Shown piece after piece: positions 37,146-45,918 of a DNA stretch of 64,000 nucleotides. The translations under genes were made by a program, and so were the position numbers. The notes beneath the pieces were generated by a model, which saw only the letters and a list, made by a program, of their open reading frames with translations, made no database searches and was not told where the DNA came from. Source of the DNA: Bombilactobacillus thymidiniphilus (GTDB lineage Bacteria; Bacillota; Bacilli; Lactobacillales; Lactobacillaceae); the NCBI RefSeq assembly GCF_023380245.1, contig NZ_CP093365.1, forward strand, positions 1,178,001 through 1,242,000, in the 5' to 3' direction. How positions within the stretch are numbered: position 1 is the stretch's first letter; each line of letters opens with the position of its first letter.

Positions 37146-37175
37146 TTGCAAAATATTAAAAACCGTGTTTATAAT
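37146..37175 (+). promoter_or_regulatory. Promoter of the thrS leader
   Basis: TTGCAA (37146-37151), an 18-base spacer and TATAAT (37170-37175), 11 bases after the dnaI stop. Confidence 0.65.
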
Positions 37176-37182
37176 TAAGTAG

Positions 37183-37378
37183 TTCTACTGGAGTTTTTGT
37201 AATAGGGAAAGTGATCTTAGACTGCAAGTCACTTACTGAAGACTTCAACCATAACAGACAAATTAAATGACGGTGGTTAGTCGCGTTAAAGACTGTAGAG
37301 TAGAGTACTGTGCACTTTAAGTGGGTGGAACCACGTCAATCGGCGTCCCTTAGATTAATATCTAAGGGATTTTTTTAT
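37183..37378 (+). promoter_or_regulatory. T-box riboswitch of thrS
   Basis: A leader of about 200 bases with the T-box variant GGGTGGAACCACG (37323-37335) followed by a strong terminator. AAGTGA near 37209 pairs with TCACTT near 37229 as part of Stem I. ACC at 37248-37250, followed by A, is a good specifier for threonine. The T-box differs from the usual GGTACCGCG but the context is diagnostic. Uncharged tRNA-Thr should permit readthrough. Confidence 0.85.
37346..37377 (+). terminator. T-box-controlled terminator before thrS
   Basis: Perfect 10-bp stem TCCCTTAGAT / ATCTAAGGGA around TAAT, then a T run. Confidence 0.92.
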
Positions 37379-37394
37379 TATTTGGAGGATAGAT

Positions 37395-39338
37395 ATGACA
37401 CAAATAACTTTATCATTTCCTGATGGCTCAAGAAGAGACTTTGATCATGGTGTTACTGCAGTGCAAGTAGCAGCTTCCATCAGTAACAGTCTTAAAAAGC
37501 AAGCTATTGCTGCTAAGGTCAATGGAATTTTAATTGATCTACAACGACCAATTACCCAAGATGCGCAAATTGAAATTGTGACCGATAAAGATACTGATGC
37601 TCAACAAGTTGCGCGTGATACAACAGCGTTTTTGTTAGGTGCTGCTTTAAAACAAATGTATCCAGAAATTAATTTTGGTGAAAAACAAGTTAATGATGAC
37701 GGTTTTTTCTTGGATACGGACAAAAAACCAACGCAAGTTAGTGTAGCTGAACTGGCAGATATCACAAAAGCAATGGAGCAAATGATTAAAGACAATCATC
37801 CCATTGAACGTCAATTAATGGACAAAACGGAATTATTGGCAATGTTTAGCGCTGATCCTTATCAAAGTGCCATTATTAATTCTTACGATAGCGTTCAAAT
37901 TCCGGTATTCAAAATGGACGACTTTATTGATTTTGGCGAGCATGCTTTATTCCCGAAAGCCAGTGATTTGAAGCACTTCAAATTGTTGTCTGTGGCGGGG
38001 GCTTATTGGCAAGGTAAATCCAGTAATCCTATGTTGCAACGTATTTATGGGACAGCTTTCTTAAATGACGCTGACTTACAAGCTGATTTGAAACGACGTG
38101 CTGAAATTAAAGATCGCGATCACCGTACGATTGGTCGCGATCTAGATTTATTCTTTGTAGATCCAGATGTGGGCGCTGGTTTGGCTTACTGGATGCCTAA
38201 AGGTGCTACTGTACGTCGAACAATTGAGCGTTATATCACTGATAAAGAAATTGCTGCTGGTTATGAGCATGTTTATACGCCGGTTTTGATGAATTTGAAT
38301 GCCTACAAGACTTCAGGGCATTGGGCACATTATCGCGAAGATATGTTTCCGGCAATGGATATGGGTGACGGCGAATTTTTAGAGTTACGTCCGATGAATT
38401 GTCCTTCCCATATTCAGATTTATAAACACCATGTCCGTTCTTACCGCGAATTGCCGATTCGGATTGCCGAATTAGGGATGATGCACCGTTACGAAAAATC
38501 AGGTGCTTTATCTGGTTTACAACGCGTAAGAGAAATGACTTTAAATGATGGTCATACTTTTGTGTCCTTAGATCAAATTCAAGCTGAATTTAAGAAAGTT
38601 TTACAGTTAATGATGGATGTTTATAACGATTTCAATATCAAGGATTATACTTTCCGTTTAAGTTATCGTGATCCAGCTAATACGGAAAAATATTTTGATG
38701 ATGATGAAATGTGGAATCGTTCCCAAGGCATGTTAAAAGCTGCCATGGATGATCTTGGTTTGGATTATTATGAAGCTGAAGGTGAAGCAGCCTTTTATGG
38801 TCCAAAATTAGATGTGCAAACTAAAACCGCGCTTGGTAATGAAGAAACATTGTCGACGATCCAATTAGATTTTATGCAACCTGAGAAATTTAATTTGAGT
38901 TATGTTGGTGAAGATGGGCAAGAACATCGCCCAATCATGATTCACCGGGGCGTTATTTCGACAATGGAACGGTTTATTGCTTACTTGATTGAAATGTATA
39001 AAGGCGCGTTTCCAACTTGGTTAGCGCCGGTCCAAGTAAAGATTATTCCTGTTAAAAATGAATTGCATTTAAAATATGCGGAAGAATTGCGACAAAATAT
39101 GCGCCAAAAAGGTTTGCGCGTAGAAATCGATGATCGTAATGAAAAGATGAATTATAAGATTCGCGATGCTCAAACACAGAAAATTCCGTACACCATCGTT
39201 ATTGGTGATCAAGAAGTGCAAAATGCGGCAGTCTCAGTACGTAAGTATGGGGAAGCTGCTAGTGCTAGTGAAGATATCAATATGTTTGTTGATAGTGTCG
39301 TGGCTGACGTCAATAACTATTCACGTACTAATGACTAA
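37395..39338 (+). CDS. thrS: Threonyl-tRNA synthetase
   Basis: Class II synthetase charging tRNA-Thr, 647 residues. Domains in order: TGS (about 1-62), N2 editing domain (about 70-225), the catalytic core (about 240-535) with [14 protein letters not shown] including the zinc-binding Cys, motif 2 [19 protein letters not shown], and motif 3 [12 protein letters not shown], then the anticodon-binding domain (about 545-640). GGAGG precedes the ATG after the T-box terminator. Expression should respond to threonine-tRNA charging. Confidence 0.98.
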   Translation: MTQITLSFPDGSRRDFDHGVTAVQVAASISNSLKKQAIAAKVNGILIDLQRPITQDAQIEIVTDKDTDAQQVARDTTAFLLGAALKQMYPEINFGEKQVNDDGFFLDTDKKPTQVSVAELADITKAMEQMIKDNHPIERQLMDKTELLAMFSADPYQSAIINSYDSVQIPVFKMDDFIDFGEHALFPKASDLKHFKLLSVAGAYWQGKSSNPMLQRIYGTAFLNDADLQADLKRRAEIKDRDHRTIGRDLDLFFVDPDVGAGLAYWMPKGATVRRTIERYITDKEIAAGYEHVYTPVLMNLNAYKTSGHWAHYREDMFPAMDMGDGEFLELRPMNCPSHIQIYKHHVRSYRELPIRIAELGMMHRYEKSGALSGLQRVREMTLNDGHTFVSLDQIQAEFKKVLQLMMDVYNDFNIKDYTFRLSYRDPANTEKYFDDDEMWNRSQGMLKAAMDDLGLDYYEAEGEAAFYGPKLDVQTKTALGNEETLSTIQLDFMQPEKFNLSYVGEDGQEHRPIMIHRGVISTMERFIAYLIEMYKGAFPTWLAPVQVKIIPVKNELHLKYAEELRQNMRQKGLRVEIDDRNEKMNYKIRDAQTQKIPYTIVIGDQEVQNAAVSVRKYGEAASASEDINMFVDSVVADVNNYSRTND

Positions 39339-39347
39339 AATAATATA

Positions 39348-39383
39348 AAGACAAGTTTGCTGACAAGGTAACTTGTCTTTTTT
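39348..39383 (+). terminator. Terminator after thrS
   Basis: AAGACAAGTT pairs with AACTTGTCTT across a 12-base loop, followed by a T run. Confidence 0.8.
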
Positions 39384-39385
39384 AT

Positions 39386-39414
39386 TTGCAAAAATTGGGC
39401 TATAGAAGTATACT
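39386..39414 (+). promoter_or_regulatory. Promoter of the TetR-linked ABC exporter operon
   Basis: TTGCAA (39386-39391), a 17-base spacer and TATACT (39409-39414), just upstream of the palindromic operator. Confidence 0.75.
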
Positions 39415-39420
39415 TGCTAT

Positions 39421-39442
39421 GGTTAGTAATTACTTACTAACC
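39421..39442. promoter_or_regulatory. Probable TetR operator (perfect 9-bp inverted repeat)
   Basis: GGTTAGTAA and TTACTAACC separated by TTAC, placed at the expected transcription start of the operon that ends in a tetR-type gene. The symmetry and place suggest autorepression by the encoded TetR protein. Confidence 0.8.
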
Positions 39443-39469
39443 GAAATTAAATTAGTAAGGAGCAAGCTA

Positions 39470-40195
39470 ATGGCTAAAAGAATTGTTCAATTACAGCACG
39501 TGCATAAGAAATTTGGCACGCATACTGTGTTAGAAGATGTATCTTTTAATCTTGATCAAGGAGAAATTGTTGGTTTAATCGGTCCTTCTGGTGCTGGTAA
39601 ATCAACTATTATTAAAGTTACTTTAGGTATGGAGAAAGCCGATGGTGGTCAAATAACTGTTTTTGGTGAGCAGATGCCACAACGTCAGTTATTAAAAAAG
39701 ATTGGCTATATGGCACAAAATGACGCTTTATATGATTCTTTAACAGCTTATGAAAATTTAGAATTTTTTGCACAAATGAAAGGCGTGTCAGCTAAAGAAA
39801 TTCCTGCCCAGATTGACCATGCTGCCAAAATTGTTGATTTGAAAAATCAAATTAAACAACGTGTAGGTAGTTATTCTGGTGGAATGAGACGGCGTTTGTC
39901 TTTAGCTATTGCTTTGTTAGGCAATCCGCCACTAATAGTGTTGGATGAACCTACTGTGGGAATAGATCCAGCTTTACGACGCCAAATTTGGCACGAGTTA
40001 AGTCGCCTGCGAGATGATGGACACGCTATTTTGGTGACGACGCATGTGATGGATGAAGCAGAATTAACTGATCGAGTAGCATTACTTTTGGATGGCAAAT
40101 TGATTGCTAACGATAAACCAAAAATTTTAGAAAAGCAGTATCAAGTAGCTAATATTGAAGAAGTCTTTTTGAAAGCTGAAGGTGATCTGGCATGA
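39470..40195 (+). CDS. ABC transporter ATP-binding protein (ABC-2/drug exporter type)
   Basis: ATPase of 241 residues in the DrrA/YadG-like group. Seen: Walker A GPSGAGKST (about 40-48), signature YSGGMRRRLSLAIAL, Walker B PLIVLDEPTVGIDPALRR and H-loop TTHVMDEAE. An open frame extends upstream to 39386, but it would start inside the promoter. The ATG at 39470 is preceded by TAAGGAG with correct spacing. Its stop overlaps the permease start by ATGA. The operon also encodes a TetR regulator, suggesting efflux of a toxic compound that the regulator senses. Confidence 0.93.
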   Translation: MAKRIVQLQHVHKKFGTHTVLEDVSFNLDQGEIVGLIGPSGAGKSTIIKVTLGMEKADGGQITVFGEQMPQRQLLKKIGYMAQNDALYDSLTAYENLEFFAQMKGVSAKEIPAQIDHAAKIVDLKNQIKQRVGSYSGGMRRRLSLAIALLGNPPLIVLDEPTVGIDPALRRQIWHELSRLRDDGHAILVTTHVMDEAELTDRVALLLDGKLIANDKPKILEKQYQVANIEEVFLKAEGDLA

Positions 40196-41301
40196 GAATA
40201 TGGGCCATTACTAAAAGAGTATTAAAACAGTTATTACGTGATAAAAGAACGCTGGCTTTAATGTTTATCGCTCCCCTAGTTGTTTTAGCACTGATGAGCT
40301 ATATTTTTAGTGTGAATATGACTTCTAATGTAACAATTGGTACAGTTGGTGTTTCGCAAACTTTGCAGAAGGACTTGAACAAAGTTCAACATGTTAAAGT
40401 TAAAGCGTATTCTTCTAAACAAAAAGCGCAAACAGCACTTAAAAATGAGCAAGTAGATTCCACTTTAGAGAAGCGGCATAATAATTTTTACGCAACTTAT
40501 GCCAACACTGATTCCAGTAAAACTAAATTGGCTAAAACAGCTTTACAAACAGTCTTAAAGCAGGAAAAAATGAATGGCTTAATACAACAATTTAAGCAGG
40601 TCCAACAAAAGTTACCGGCTACAGCAGCACAACAACAGCCAAAAACAAAGCAGACGACTCCCAAAATCCACAATGATTATCGCTATGGAAATGGTAATTC
40701 AACCTTTTTTGCTAAATTAATGCCGATTTTAATGGGATTTTTCGTGTTCTTCTTTGTTTTTCTAATTTCGGGAATGGCTTTATTAAGTGAGCGTACGTCA
40801 GGAACGTTAGAACGACTACTAGTAACACCAGTTAGACGTTCTGATATCATTTATGGTTACATGTTAAGTTATGGGCTGATAGCTGTTATTCAAACCTTGT
40901 TGATTGTCATTTTTACTGTTACAGTATTGAACGTTCAAGTCTTAGGTTCTTTGTGGCTAGTTTTATTGATTACCATTTTGCTAGCTTTGGTGGCTTTATC
41001 TTTAGGTATCTTTACGTCAACTTTTGCCAAATCAGAATTTCAAATGATCCAATTTATTCCGATTATTGTTATTCCGCAAATTTTCTTCTCTGGGATTATC
41101 CCGTTGGAGTCCATGGCTAATTGGGCCCAATGGTTAGCTGATGTGTTGCCAATGAAATATGCTGCTGATGCATTAACCGCTGTGATTATGAAAGATGCTA
41201 CATTTACTCAAATTGCCGGCGATTTATTAGCACTATTGATCTTTATAATTGTTTTAACTGCTGGTAATATATGGGGGTTAAGACGTTATAGGAAGGTCTA
41301 A
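40192..41301 (+). CDS. ABC-2 type transporter permease
   Basis: A 369-residue ABC-2 permease: one N-terminal helix (about 20-40), a large extracytoplasmic loop (about 45-175) rich in Lys and Gln, then five helices (about 180-365). The family turn after helix 2, LLSERTSGTLERLLVTPVRRSDIIYGY (here broken as LSERTSGTLERLL and VTPVRRSDI), couples to the ATPase. It overlaps the ATPase gene by 4 bases and is followed 1 base later by the TetR gene. Export of a hydrophobic compound is likely; the substrate is unknown. Confidence 0.92.
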   Translation: MRIWAITKRVLKQLLRDKRTLALMFIAPLVVLALMSYIFSVNMTSNVTIGTVGVSQTLQKDLNKVQHVKVKAYSSKQKAQTALKNEQVDSTLEKRHNNFYATYANTDSSKTKLAKTALQTVLKQEKMNGLIQQFKQVQQKLPATAAQQQPKTKQTTPKIHNDYRYGNGNSTFFAKLMPILMGFFVFFFVFLISGMALLSERTSGTLERLLVTPVRRSDIIYGYMLSYGLIAVIQTLLIVIFTVTVLNVQVLGSLWLVLLITILLALVALSLGIFTSTFAKSEFQMIQFIPIIVIPQIFFSGIIPLESMANWAQWLADVLPMKYAADALTAVIMKDATFTQIAGDLLALLIFIIVLTAGNIWGLRRYRKV

Positions 41302-41302
41302 A

Positions 41303-41938
41303 ATGGCACACCAAAACAAATTTAATTTTTCTGAATGGTTGATGCAAACTCCAATGCCGGAAGGTAAGCGCAAAATCATTCAAGCCAGTGTGAAATTATT
41401 TGCACAAAGGGGTTATCAGGCAACAACTACGGCAGCAATCGCTCAAGAAGCGGGAATGAGCGATGCTACAATGTTCAAGTATTTCAAATCTAAACAAGCA
41501 TTATTAGATGCAATTATCATGCCGTTAATTGAAGAAATGATTCCCACTTTAACTGCTAATTTTGCCGATACTTTGAGTGAGCAATCTACTTCAATCGATG
41601 ACTTGATTGCTTACTTTATCGCTGATCGTTACGCTTTTGTAGAACAAAATTATCAATTGGTTTTAATACTCTTAAATCAGTTGCTGGTTGATAGCAAATT
41701 ACGTTCTAAGGTAATAATGCAATTAGAGCCTAATTTACAAAAGATCTTGCAAGTTTTACAACGGTTACTGGCAACCGATCCGCAAGTCGCTGCAAATTGG
41801 CAAGCAAGTGATGTTTTGCAGTTGATTGCTAGTCAGCTATTGACCCAATTTATTTGTCACCGTACGCTCAATTTATCAACTAACGATCAACAAGTTAATA
41901 AATTGATTACTTTGGTGCAACATGCTTTGCGTCCGTAG
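41303..41938 (+). CDS. TetR family transcriptional regulator
   Basis: A 211-residue regulator with an N-terminal TetR helix-turn-helix (about 22-68), including FAQRGYQATTTAAIAQEAG and DATMFKYFKSKQALLDAI. The C-terminal ligand-binding part is helical and unassigned. It is the last gene of an exporter operon whose promoter bears a 9-bp-arm palindrome, so self-regulation and exporter control are likely. The gene begins one base after the permease stop; GGAAGG precedes the ATG. A terminator follows. Confidence 0.92.
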   Translation: MAHQNKFNFSEWLMQTPMPEGKRKIIQASVKLFAQRGYQATTTAAIAQEAGMSDATMFKYFKSKQALLDAIIMPLIEEMIPTLTANFADTLSEQSTSIDDLIAYFIADRYAFVEQNYQLVLILLNQLLVDSKLRSKVIMQLEPNLQKILQVLQRLLATDPQVAANWQASDVLQLIASQLLTQFICHRTLNLSTNDQQVNKLITLVQHALRP

Positions 41939-41948
41939 TCAAATATGT

Positions 41949-41980
41949 AAAAAAACCTGACATTTAGTCAGGCTTTTTTT
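41949..41980. terminator. Bidirectional terminator after the TetR gene
   Basis: CCTGAC and GTCAGG around ATTTA, flanked by A and T runs that extend the stem with one bulged C. It serves the convergent DUF3100-like gene too. Confidence 0.88.
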
Positions 41981-41981
41981 G

Positions 41982-43157
41982 TTAAAGTAATTTTAAAAAG
42001 ACGGAAGCAATAATGACTGATGCGACAGAAACTGTGGCAAAACCGCCAACTAACATTTTGGGAACCATATTATTAACAAGCATATTTTCTTCTGCTTGTG
42101 ACTGAGCAACGTTTTGGCAAATTTCAGTAGTTAAAATATAATCAGCTGGGAAACCAAATAGGGCTGTTAATGAGCAAGCAAAAGCCATTTCACCACTCAT
42201 TTTGAAAGGTTTAGCTAAAATCCAAGAAGCTGTAAACATACCTAAAATACCTAAGAACATTAAAACAATAATTTGTACAACAACTTGACCGATGATTTGT
42301 GGTGTCGTGATATTCAATTGCGAAAAAATATAAGCTAATAAACCGTACATTAGCCATTGGAACACTCCAGCTTTGTTTAAAGCATTGTCTTCTAATAGAC
42401 CTAATTGGTGAGCAATGACTCCAAAAATCAAGCATAATACATTTGCATTAATAGTATTTTTAGTTAAAAGTGCTAAACCATTAGCCAATAGTGCTACTAT
42501 ACCAATACGTAATAAAATAAAACTAGCAGTTTGTAAACCACTAGGAAATTTAGCGATTAGACTATTTTGTGTTATTGCATTTTGCTTTTGCTCGTTATTT
42601 ATATCGTCTAATTCTCCTTTACGAAATTTGGTAACTAAACGGCGACCCTCTTTTTTGAGCATAATCGCAGTTAATGGATAACCAATTACTGAATGAAAAA
42701 CAAACATTGCAATTGGTAAGGTAACTAAAGTCGTACTGCCAGCTGCTTTTAACCCTGAGGTCATTAATAGAGCTGCAACTAAACCACCTGTCAATGGTGG
42801 AATAGCGGCAATAACAGTTTTCCAATCAAAAATGAAAGTCCCAATGGTAAGTGTCAATAAAATTGTGCCGACAACGCCTAATAAAGCAATACAAACGGCG
42901 CGCCATTGCTGTAATAATTCTTTGAGATTCATTAAGGTTCCTAAATGGACTAGTAGCAATGATATACAAACGTTGGCAAATTCTGGACCAAAAGAAGCCT
43001 GTGCAACAATGTTTTTAGGCAAAAAAGTCCAATAACCAATTAAAAATAAGATTGCCGTCACAAAAATAGATGGTACGTAAGCTTTGGTTAAATGAGAGAT
43101 CCATTCGCCAATCAGCAAAAACAACATGACCGTTCCAAAAGCGAGAATTGCATTCAT
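41982..43157 (-). CDS. GltS-like/DUF3100 family membrane protein
   Basis: A 391-residue integral membrane protein with about ten to twelve helices and glycine-rich breaks such as IPPLTGGLVAALLMTSG (about 118-134) and LTALFGFPADYIL (about 338-350), features reminiscent of the sodium:glutamate symporter GltS/DUF3100 group. A charged cytoplasmic loop (about 172-200) divides two halves. No substrate is known for DUF3100 proteins. It is divergent from an amidohydrolase gene 155 bases away, which suggests that the transporter supplies that enzyme or removes its product. This link is inference. Confidence 0.7.
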   Translation of the reverse strand: MNAILAFGTVMLFLLIGEWISHLTKAYVPSIFVTAILFLIGYWTFLPKNIVAQASFGPEFANVCISLLLVHLGTLMNLKELLQQWRAVCIALLGVVGTILLTLTIGTFIFDWKTVIAAIPPLTGGLVAALLMTSGLKAAGSTTLVTLPIAMFVFHSVIGYPLTAIMLKKEGRRLVTKFRKGELDDINNEQKQNAITQNSLIAKFPSGLQTASFILLRIGIVALLANGLALLTKNTINANVLCLIFGVIAHQLGLLEDNALNKAGVFQWLMYGLLAYIFSQLNITTPQIIGQVVVQIIVLMFLGILGMFTASWILAKPFKMSGEMAFACSLTALFGFPADYILTTEICQNVAQSQAEENMLVNNMVPKMLVGGFATVSVASVIIASVFLKLL

Positions 43158-43312
43158 TTCAATCTACCTCCCCAATCGCAGAAATAAAATATTATGAGTT
43201 GCAACTAATCCTAAAGTATTAAAATTAAAAATTCAATAGTATTTTCTAAAAAAGTGTGTTAATTTAATTGATATAGTTTTTCAATATATCGCTGGGGAAG
43301 GTGTGTCTTACC

Positions 43313-44512
43313 ATGAAAACTTTATATTATAATTGTCAGCTATTAAGTAGTGATTGCCAAAATTGGTTGACCGATGCATGGTTTGAAGTTGATACCAAAG
43401 GTAGGATTAATAATTTTGGTCAAAGTAAAATTCCTACCGCAGATCAAAAAATTGACTTGCATGGGCAATATGTGATGCCTGGTCTAATTAATGCGCATAC
43501 GCACATTATGATGGATTGTAACGACAGTAAAACGGCTTATTTGACGGAAACTGAAGCAACAGTTAATGCTTTGAACAATTTGCAAGATTTATTAAAGTCA
43601 GGGGTAACTTATATTCGTGATTGTGGGGCAGTTTTTGATGTTGATGTTAAATTGATGAAATTGCGTCAAATGGGTAAAATAGCAGGTCCACATATTGTCG
43701 CTTCTGGGCGTCCAATGACGATTTTAGGCGGTCATGGTGATTTTCCTGAAGGCGATGATGGTAAGCAAGTTTGGGGGCATATTGTTAATTCAGGCGCTGA
43801 TATGCGTCAAGCAGTACGTGAAGAGTTTAAGCACGGTGCTCAAAATATAAAAGTGATGGCAACAGGGGGCGTGATGTCAGCAACTGATGAAGTTGATGAC
43901 ACGGAATTAAGCCTGACCGAACTCAAAGTAGCTGTGGAAGAAGCTCATTCTAAGCATATGACGGTAGCAGCACATGCCCAAGGCAATAATGGAATTCAAT
44001 TGTCGTTGGCTGCTGGCGTTGATTCTATTGAACACGGGATTTATTTAGATGATAAACAAGCTGATTTTATGAAGCAGCACAATATTTATTTAGTGCCTAC
44101 TTTGAATGCTTCACAGGCGATTGCTGATGCTCCTGAAGGCGTTTTGCCACCTTATATGCAACGTAAAAATGAAGCTGTAAAAAAAATCTTTTTTGCAAAT
44201 ATTGCCAAAGCTTTAAAAAAAGGTTTAAAAGTAGTTGTGGGAACGGATGCTGGGACGCCTTATAATCGATTTGATCAAGGAACTTTCAATGAATTAAAAT
44301 TGCTGGCAGAAATTGGTGCTACCACACAGCAGGTATTGTTAGGAGCAACACAATACGCCGCAGAGCTATTGCAGATTGATCGAGATTACGGTTCTTTAGT
44401 TACTGGCAAATATGCAGATTTTTTGGTGTTGAATGACGATCCTTTAAAGAATCTTGCAGCGTTGGCACAAGTTGATAAAGAAGTTTACCAAGCTGGTATC
44501 AAAGTTAGATAA
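43313..44512 (+). CDS. Amidohydrolase family metal-dependent hydrolase (Xaa-dipeptidase-like)
   Basis: A 399-residue amidohydrolase. Metal ligands are visible: HTH in PGLINAHTHIMMD (about 50-62), a probable carbamylated Lys in NIKVMATGGVM, His in VAAHAQGNNG, His in SIEHGIYLD, and the catalytic Asp in VGTDAGTPYNRF. The pattern matches the imidazolonepropionase-related Zn dipeptidase group that hydrolyses Xaa-dipeptides or N-acyl amino acids. GTG at 43301 is open, but ATG at 43313 has better spacing to GGGGAAGG. The substrate is unknown. It is divergent from the DUF3100-like membrane protein. Confidence 0.85.
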   Translation: MKTLYYNCQLLSSDCQNWLTDAWFEVDTKGRINNFGQSKIPTADQKIDLHGQYVMPGLINAHTHIMMDCNDSKTAYLTETEATVNALNNLQDLLKSGVTYIRDCGAVFDVDVKLMKLRQMGKIAGPHIVASGRPMTILGGHGDFPEGDDGKQVWGHIVNSGADMRQAVREEFKHGAQNIKVMATGGVMSATDEVDDTELSLTELKVAVEEAHSKHMTVAAHAQGNNGIQLSLAAGVDSIEHGIYLDDKQADFMKQHNIYLVPTLNASQAIADAPEGVLPPYMQRKNEAVKKIFFANIAKALKKGLKVVVGTDAGTPYNRFDQGTFNELKLLAEIGATTQQVLLGATQYAAELLQIDRDYGSLVTGKYADFLVLNDDPLKNLAALAQVDKEVYQAGIKVR

Positions 44513-44521
44513 ATTTAGTGG

Positions 44522-44551
44522 TTGACAGATGAGTGCATTAATGGTTACAAT
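44522..44551 (+). promoter_or_regulatory. Promoter of the infC operon
   Basis: TTGACA (44522-44527), an 18-base spacer and TACAAT (44546-44551), 9 bases after the amidohydrolase stop. Confidence 0.75.
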
Positions 44552-44557
44552 GATATC

Positions 44558-44668
44558 TGTATTGAAACAAGCAGAAGTTCCCGCTTCTCACCTAAGCCAT
44601 AGGCCACTAGGTAGATAATAATAATCGATTAATTATTGCGGGTGCTTTGGCACCCGCATTTTTTTGTG
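44558..44668 (+). promoter_or_regulatory. Ribosomal protein L20 leader (infC-rpmI-rplT attenuator)
   Basis: The leader contains AGAAGTTCCCGCTTCT, a stem-loop with the conserved CCGCTTCTCACCT element, then AGCCATAGGCCACTAGGTAG, and ends at a strong terminator just before infC. This layout is the Firmicute L20 leader, in which L20 binding promotes termination of infC-rpmI-rplT. The family call rests on sequence layout and gene context. Confidence 0.85.
44637..44665 (+). terminator. Leader terminator before infC
   Basis: Perfect 9-bp stem TGCGGGTGC / GCACCCGCA around TTTG, then a T run. Confidence 0.92.
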
Positions 44669-44696
44669 AGTGATAAATTTTCGGAGGTGGATACTC

Positions 44697-45233
44697 ATAG
44701 CTAATAATAGCAAAAACAACATGATCTTGAATGATAAAATTCGTTCACGTGAATTGCGTGTCATTTCGGTTGATGGTGAACAATTAGGTGTTAAATCTAC
44801 ACAAGATGCTTTACGTTTAGCTGAACAAGCTAATTTGGATCTCGTTTTAGTTTCACCTAATGCCAAACCACCGGTTGCTCGGATTATGGATTATGGTAAA
44901 TATCGTTTTGAGCTTCAAAAGAAAGATCGTGAAGCTCGTAAGAAACAAAAAACTGTCAGTATCAAGGAAGTGCGTTTAAGTCCTACTATTGAACAAAATG
45001 ATTTCGATACTAAGCTTAAAAATGCACGTAAATTCCTTGAAAAAGGTTCTAAGGTTAAAGTTTCGATCAGATTTCGTGGCCGGGCTATCACTCACAAAGA
45101 AATCGGTCGGGATGTTTTAGAGAAAATGGCTGACGCAACTAAAGACGTTGCCACAGTAATTACGCGTCCGAAAATGGACGGTCGTAGCATGTTCTTAATG
45201 CTTGCTCCAATTAATGATAAAAAGAAGAATTAA
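44697..45233 (+). CDS. infC: Translation initiation factor IF-3 (probable AUA start)
   Basis: Prevents premature joining of ribosomal subunits and proofreads initiator tRNA and start codons. Seen: N-terminal block [14 protein letters not shown], the linker [15 protein letters not shown], and the C-terminal domain with [20 protein letters not shown] and [12 protein letters not shown]. The strong ribosome binding site GGAGGTGG (44683-44690) ends 6 bases before ATA at 44697, which aligns with IF-3 starts in relatives. The first in-frame ATG (44721) lacks a ribosome binding site. Noncanonical starts in infC are known (AUU), allowing autoregulation; AUA here is inferred. The protein is about 178 residues. 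Confidence 0.93.
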   Translation: MANNSKNNMILNDKIRSRELRVISVDGEQLGVKSTQDALRLAEQANLDLVLVSPNAKPPVARIMDYGKYRFELQKKDREARKKQKTVSIKEVRLSPTIEQNDFDTKLKNARKFLEKGSKVKVSIRFRGRAITHKEIGRDVLEKMADATKDVATVITRPKMDGRSMFLMLAPINDKKKN

Positions 45234-45251
45234 CGCAGGAGGATCTCTGTA

Positions 45252-45452
45252 ATGCCTAAGCAAAAAACACATCGTGCATCAGCTAAACGTTTTAAGAAGA
45301 CGGCTAATGGTGGCTTAAAGCGGGACCATGGTTTTACAAGTCACCGTTTTCACGGTAAAACTAAAAAACAACGTCGTCAATTAGCTAAATCAACAATGGT
45401 TAGTGCTAGCGACATGAAACGTATCAAACAAATGTTAACTACCTACAAATAA
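45252..45452 (+). CDS. rpmI: 50S ribosomal protein L35
   Basis: A 66-residue, highly basic protein with the L35 signature: [20 protein letters not shown] at the start and [15 protein letters not shown] in the middle. GCAGGAGG precedes the ATG. It lies 18 bases after infC and 37 before rplT, the invariant infC-rpmI-rplT order controlled by the L20 leader. Confidence 0.98.
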   Translation: MPKQKTHRASAKRFKKTANGGLKRDHGFTSHRFHGKTKKQRRQLAKSTMVSASDMKRIKQMLTTYK

Positions 45453-45489
45453 GTTTTAGTTAAATTTACAATTTTTAGGAGGAATCTCT

Positions 45490-45846
45490 ATGCCACGTGT
45501 TAAAGGTGGAACAGTAACTCGTAAACGTCGGAAGAAAGTTCTGAAGTTAGCCAAGGGTTACCGCGGTTCTAAACATATTCAATTTAAGGCTGCATCAACG
45601 CAATTATTCAATTCTTATAACTATGCTTTTCGTGATCGTCGTCAAGTGAAACGTGATTTCCGCAAGTTGTGGATTGCTCGAATTAATGCTGCTGCTCGGA
45701 TGCATGATATTAGCTACAGCAAGTTAATGCATGGTTTGAAATTAGCTAACATTGACATGAATCGTAAGATGCTAGCTGATTTAGCAATTAATGACCAACG
45801 CGCATTTAAGAAGTTAGTCGATACTGCTAAAGACGCATTGAAGTAA
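45490..45846 (+). CDS. rplT: 50S ribosomal protein L20
   Basis: Early-assembling 23S-binding protein of 118 residues and repressor of its own operon. The basic N-terminal helix ([20 protein letters not shown]) and the C-terminal globular part with [20 protein letters not shown] and [18 protein letters not shown] are typical. AGGAGG precedes the ATG. A strong terminator follows. It is expected to bind the leader at 44558-44668. Confidence 0.98.
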   Translation: MPRVKGGTVTRKRRKKVLKLAKGYRGSKHIQFKAASTQLFNSYNYAFRDRRQVKRDFRKLWIARINAAARMHDISYSKLMHGLKLANIDMNRKMLADLAINDQRAFKKLVDTAKDALK

Positions 45847-45848
45847 AC

Positions 45849-45883
45849 AAACACGTAACTAGTTTGACTAGTTACGTGTTTTT
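45849..45883 (+). terminator. Terminator after rplT
   Basis: AACACGTAACTAG pairs perfectly with CTAGTTACGTGTT around TTTGA, with a T run. Confidence 0.92.
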
Positions 45884-45918
45884 ATTAAAGTAAATAATTT
45901 ATTATAAAATCAACAGAG

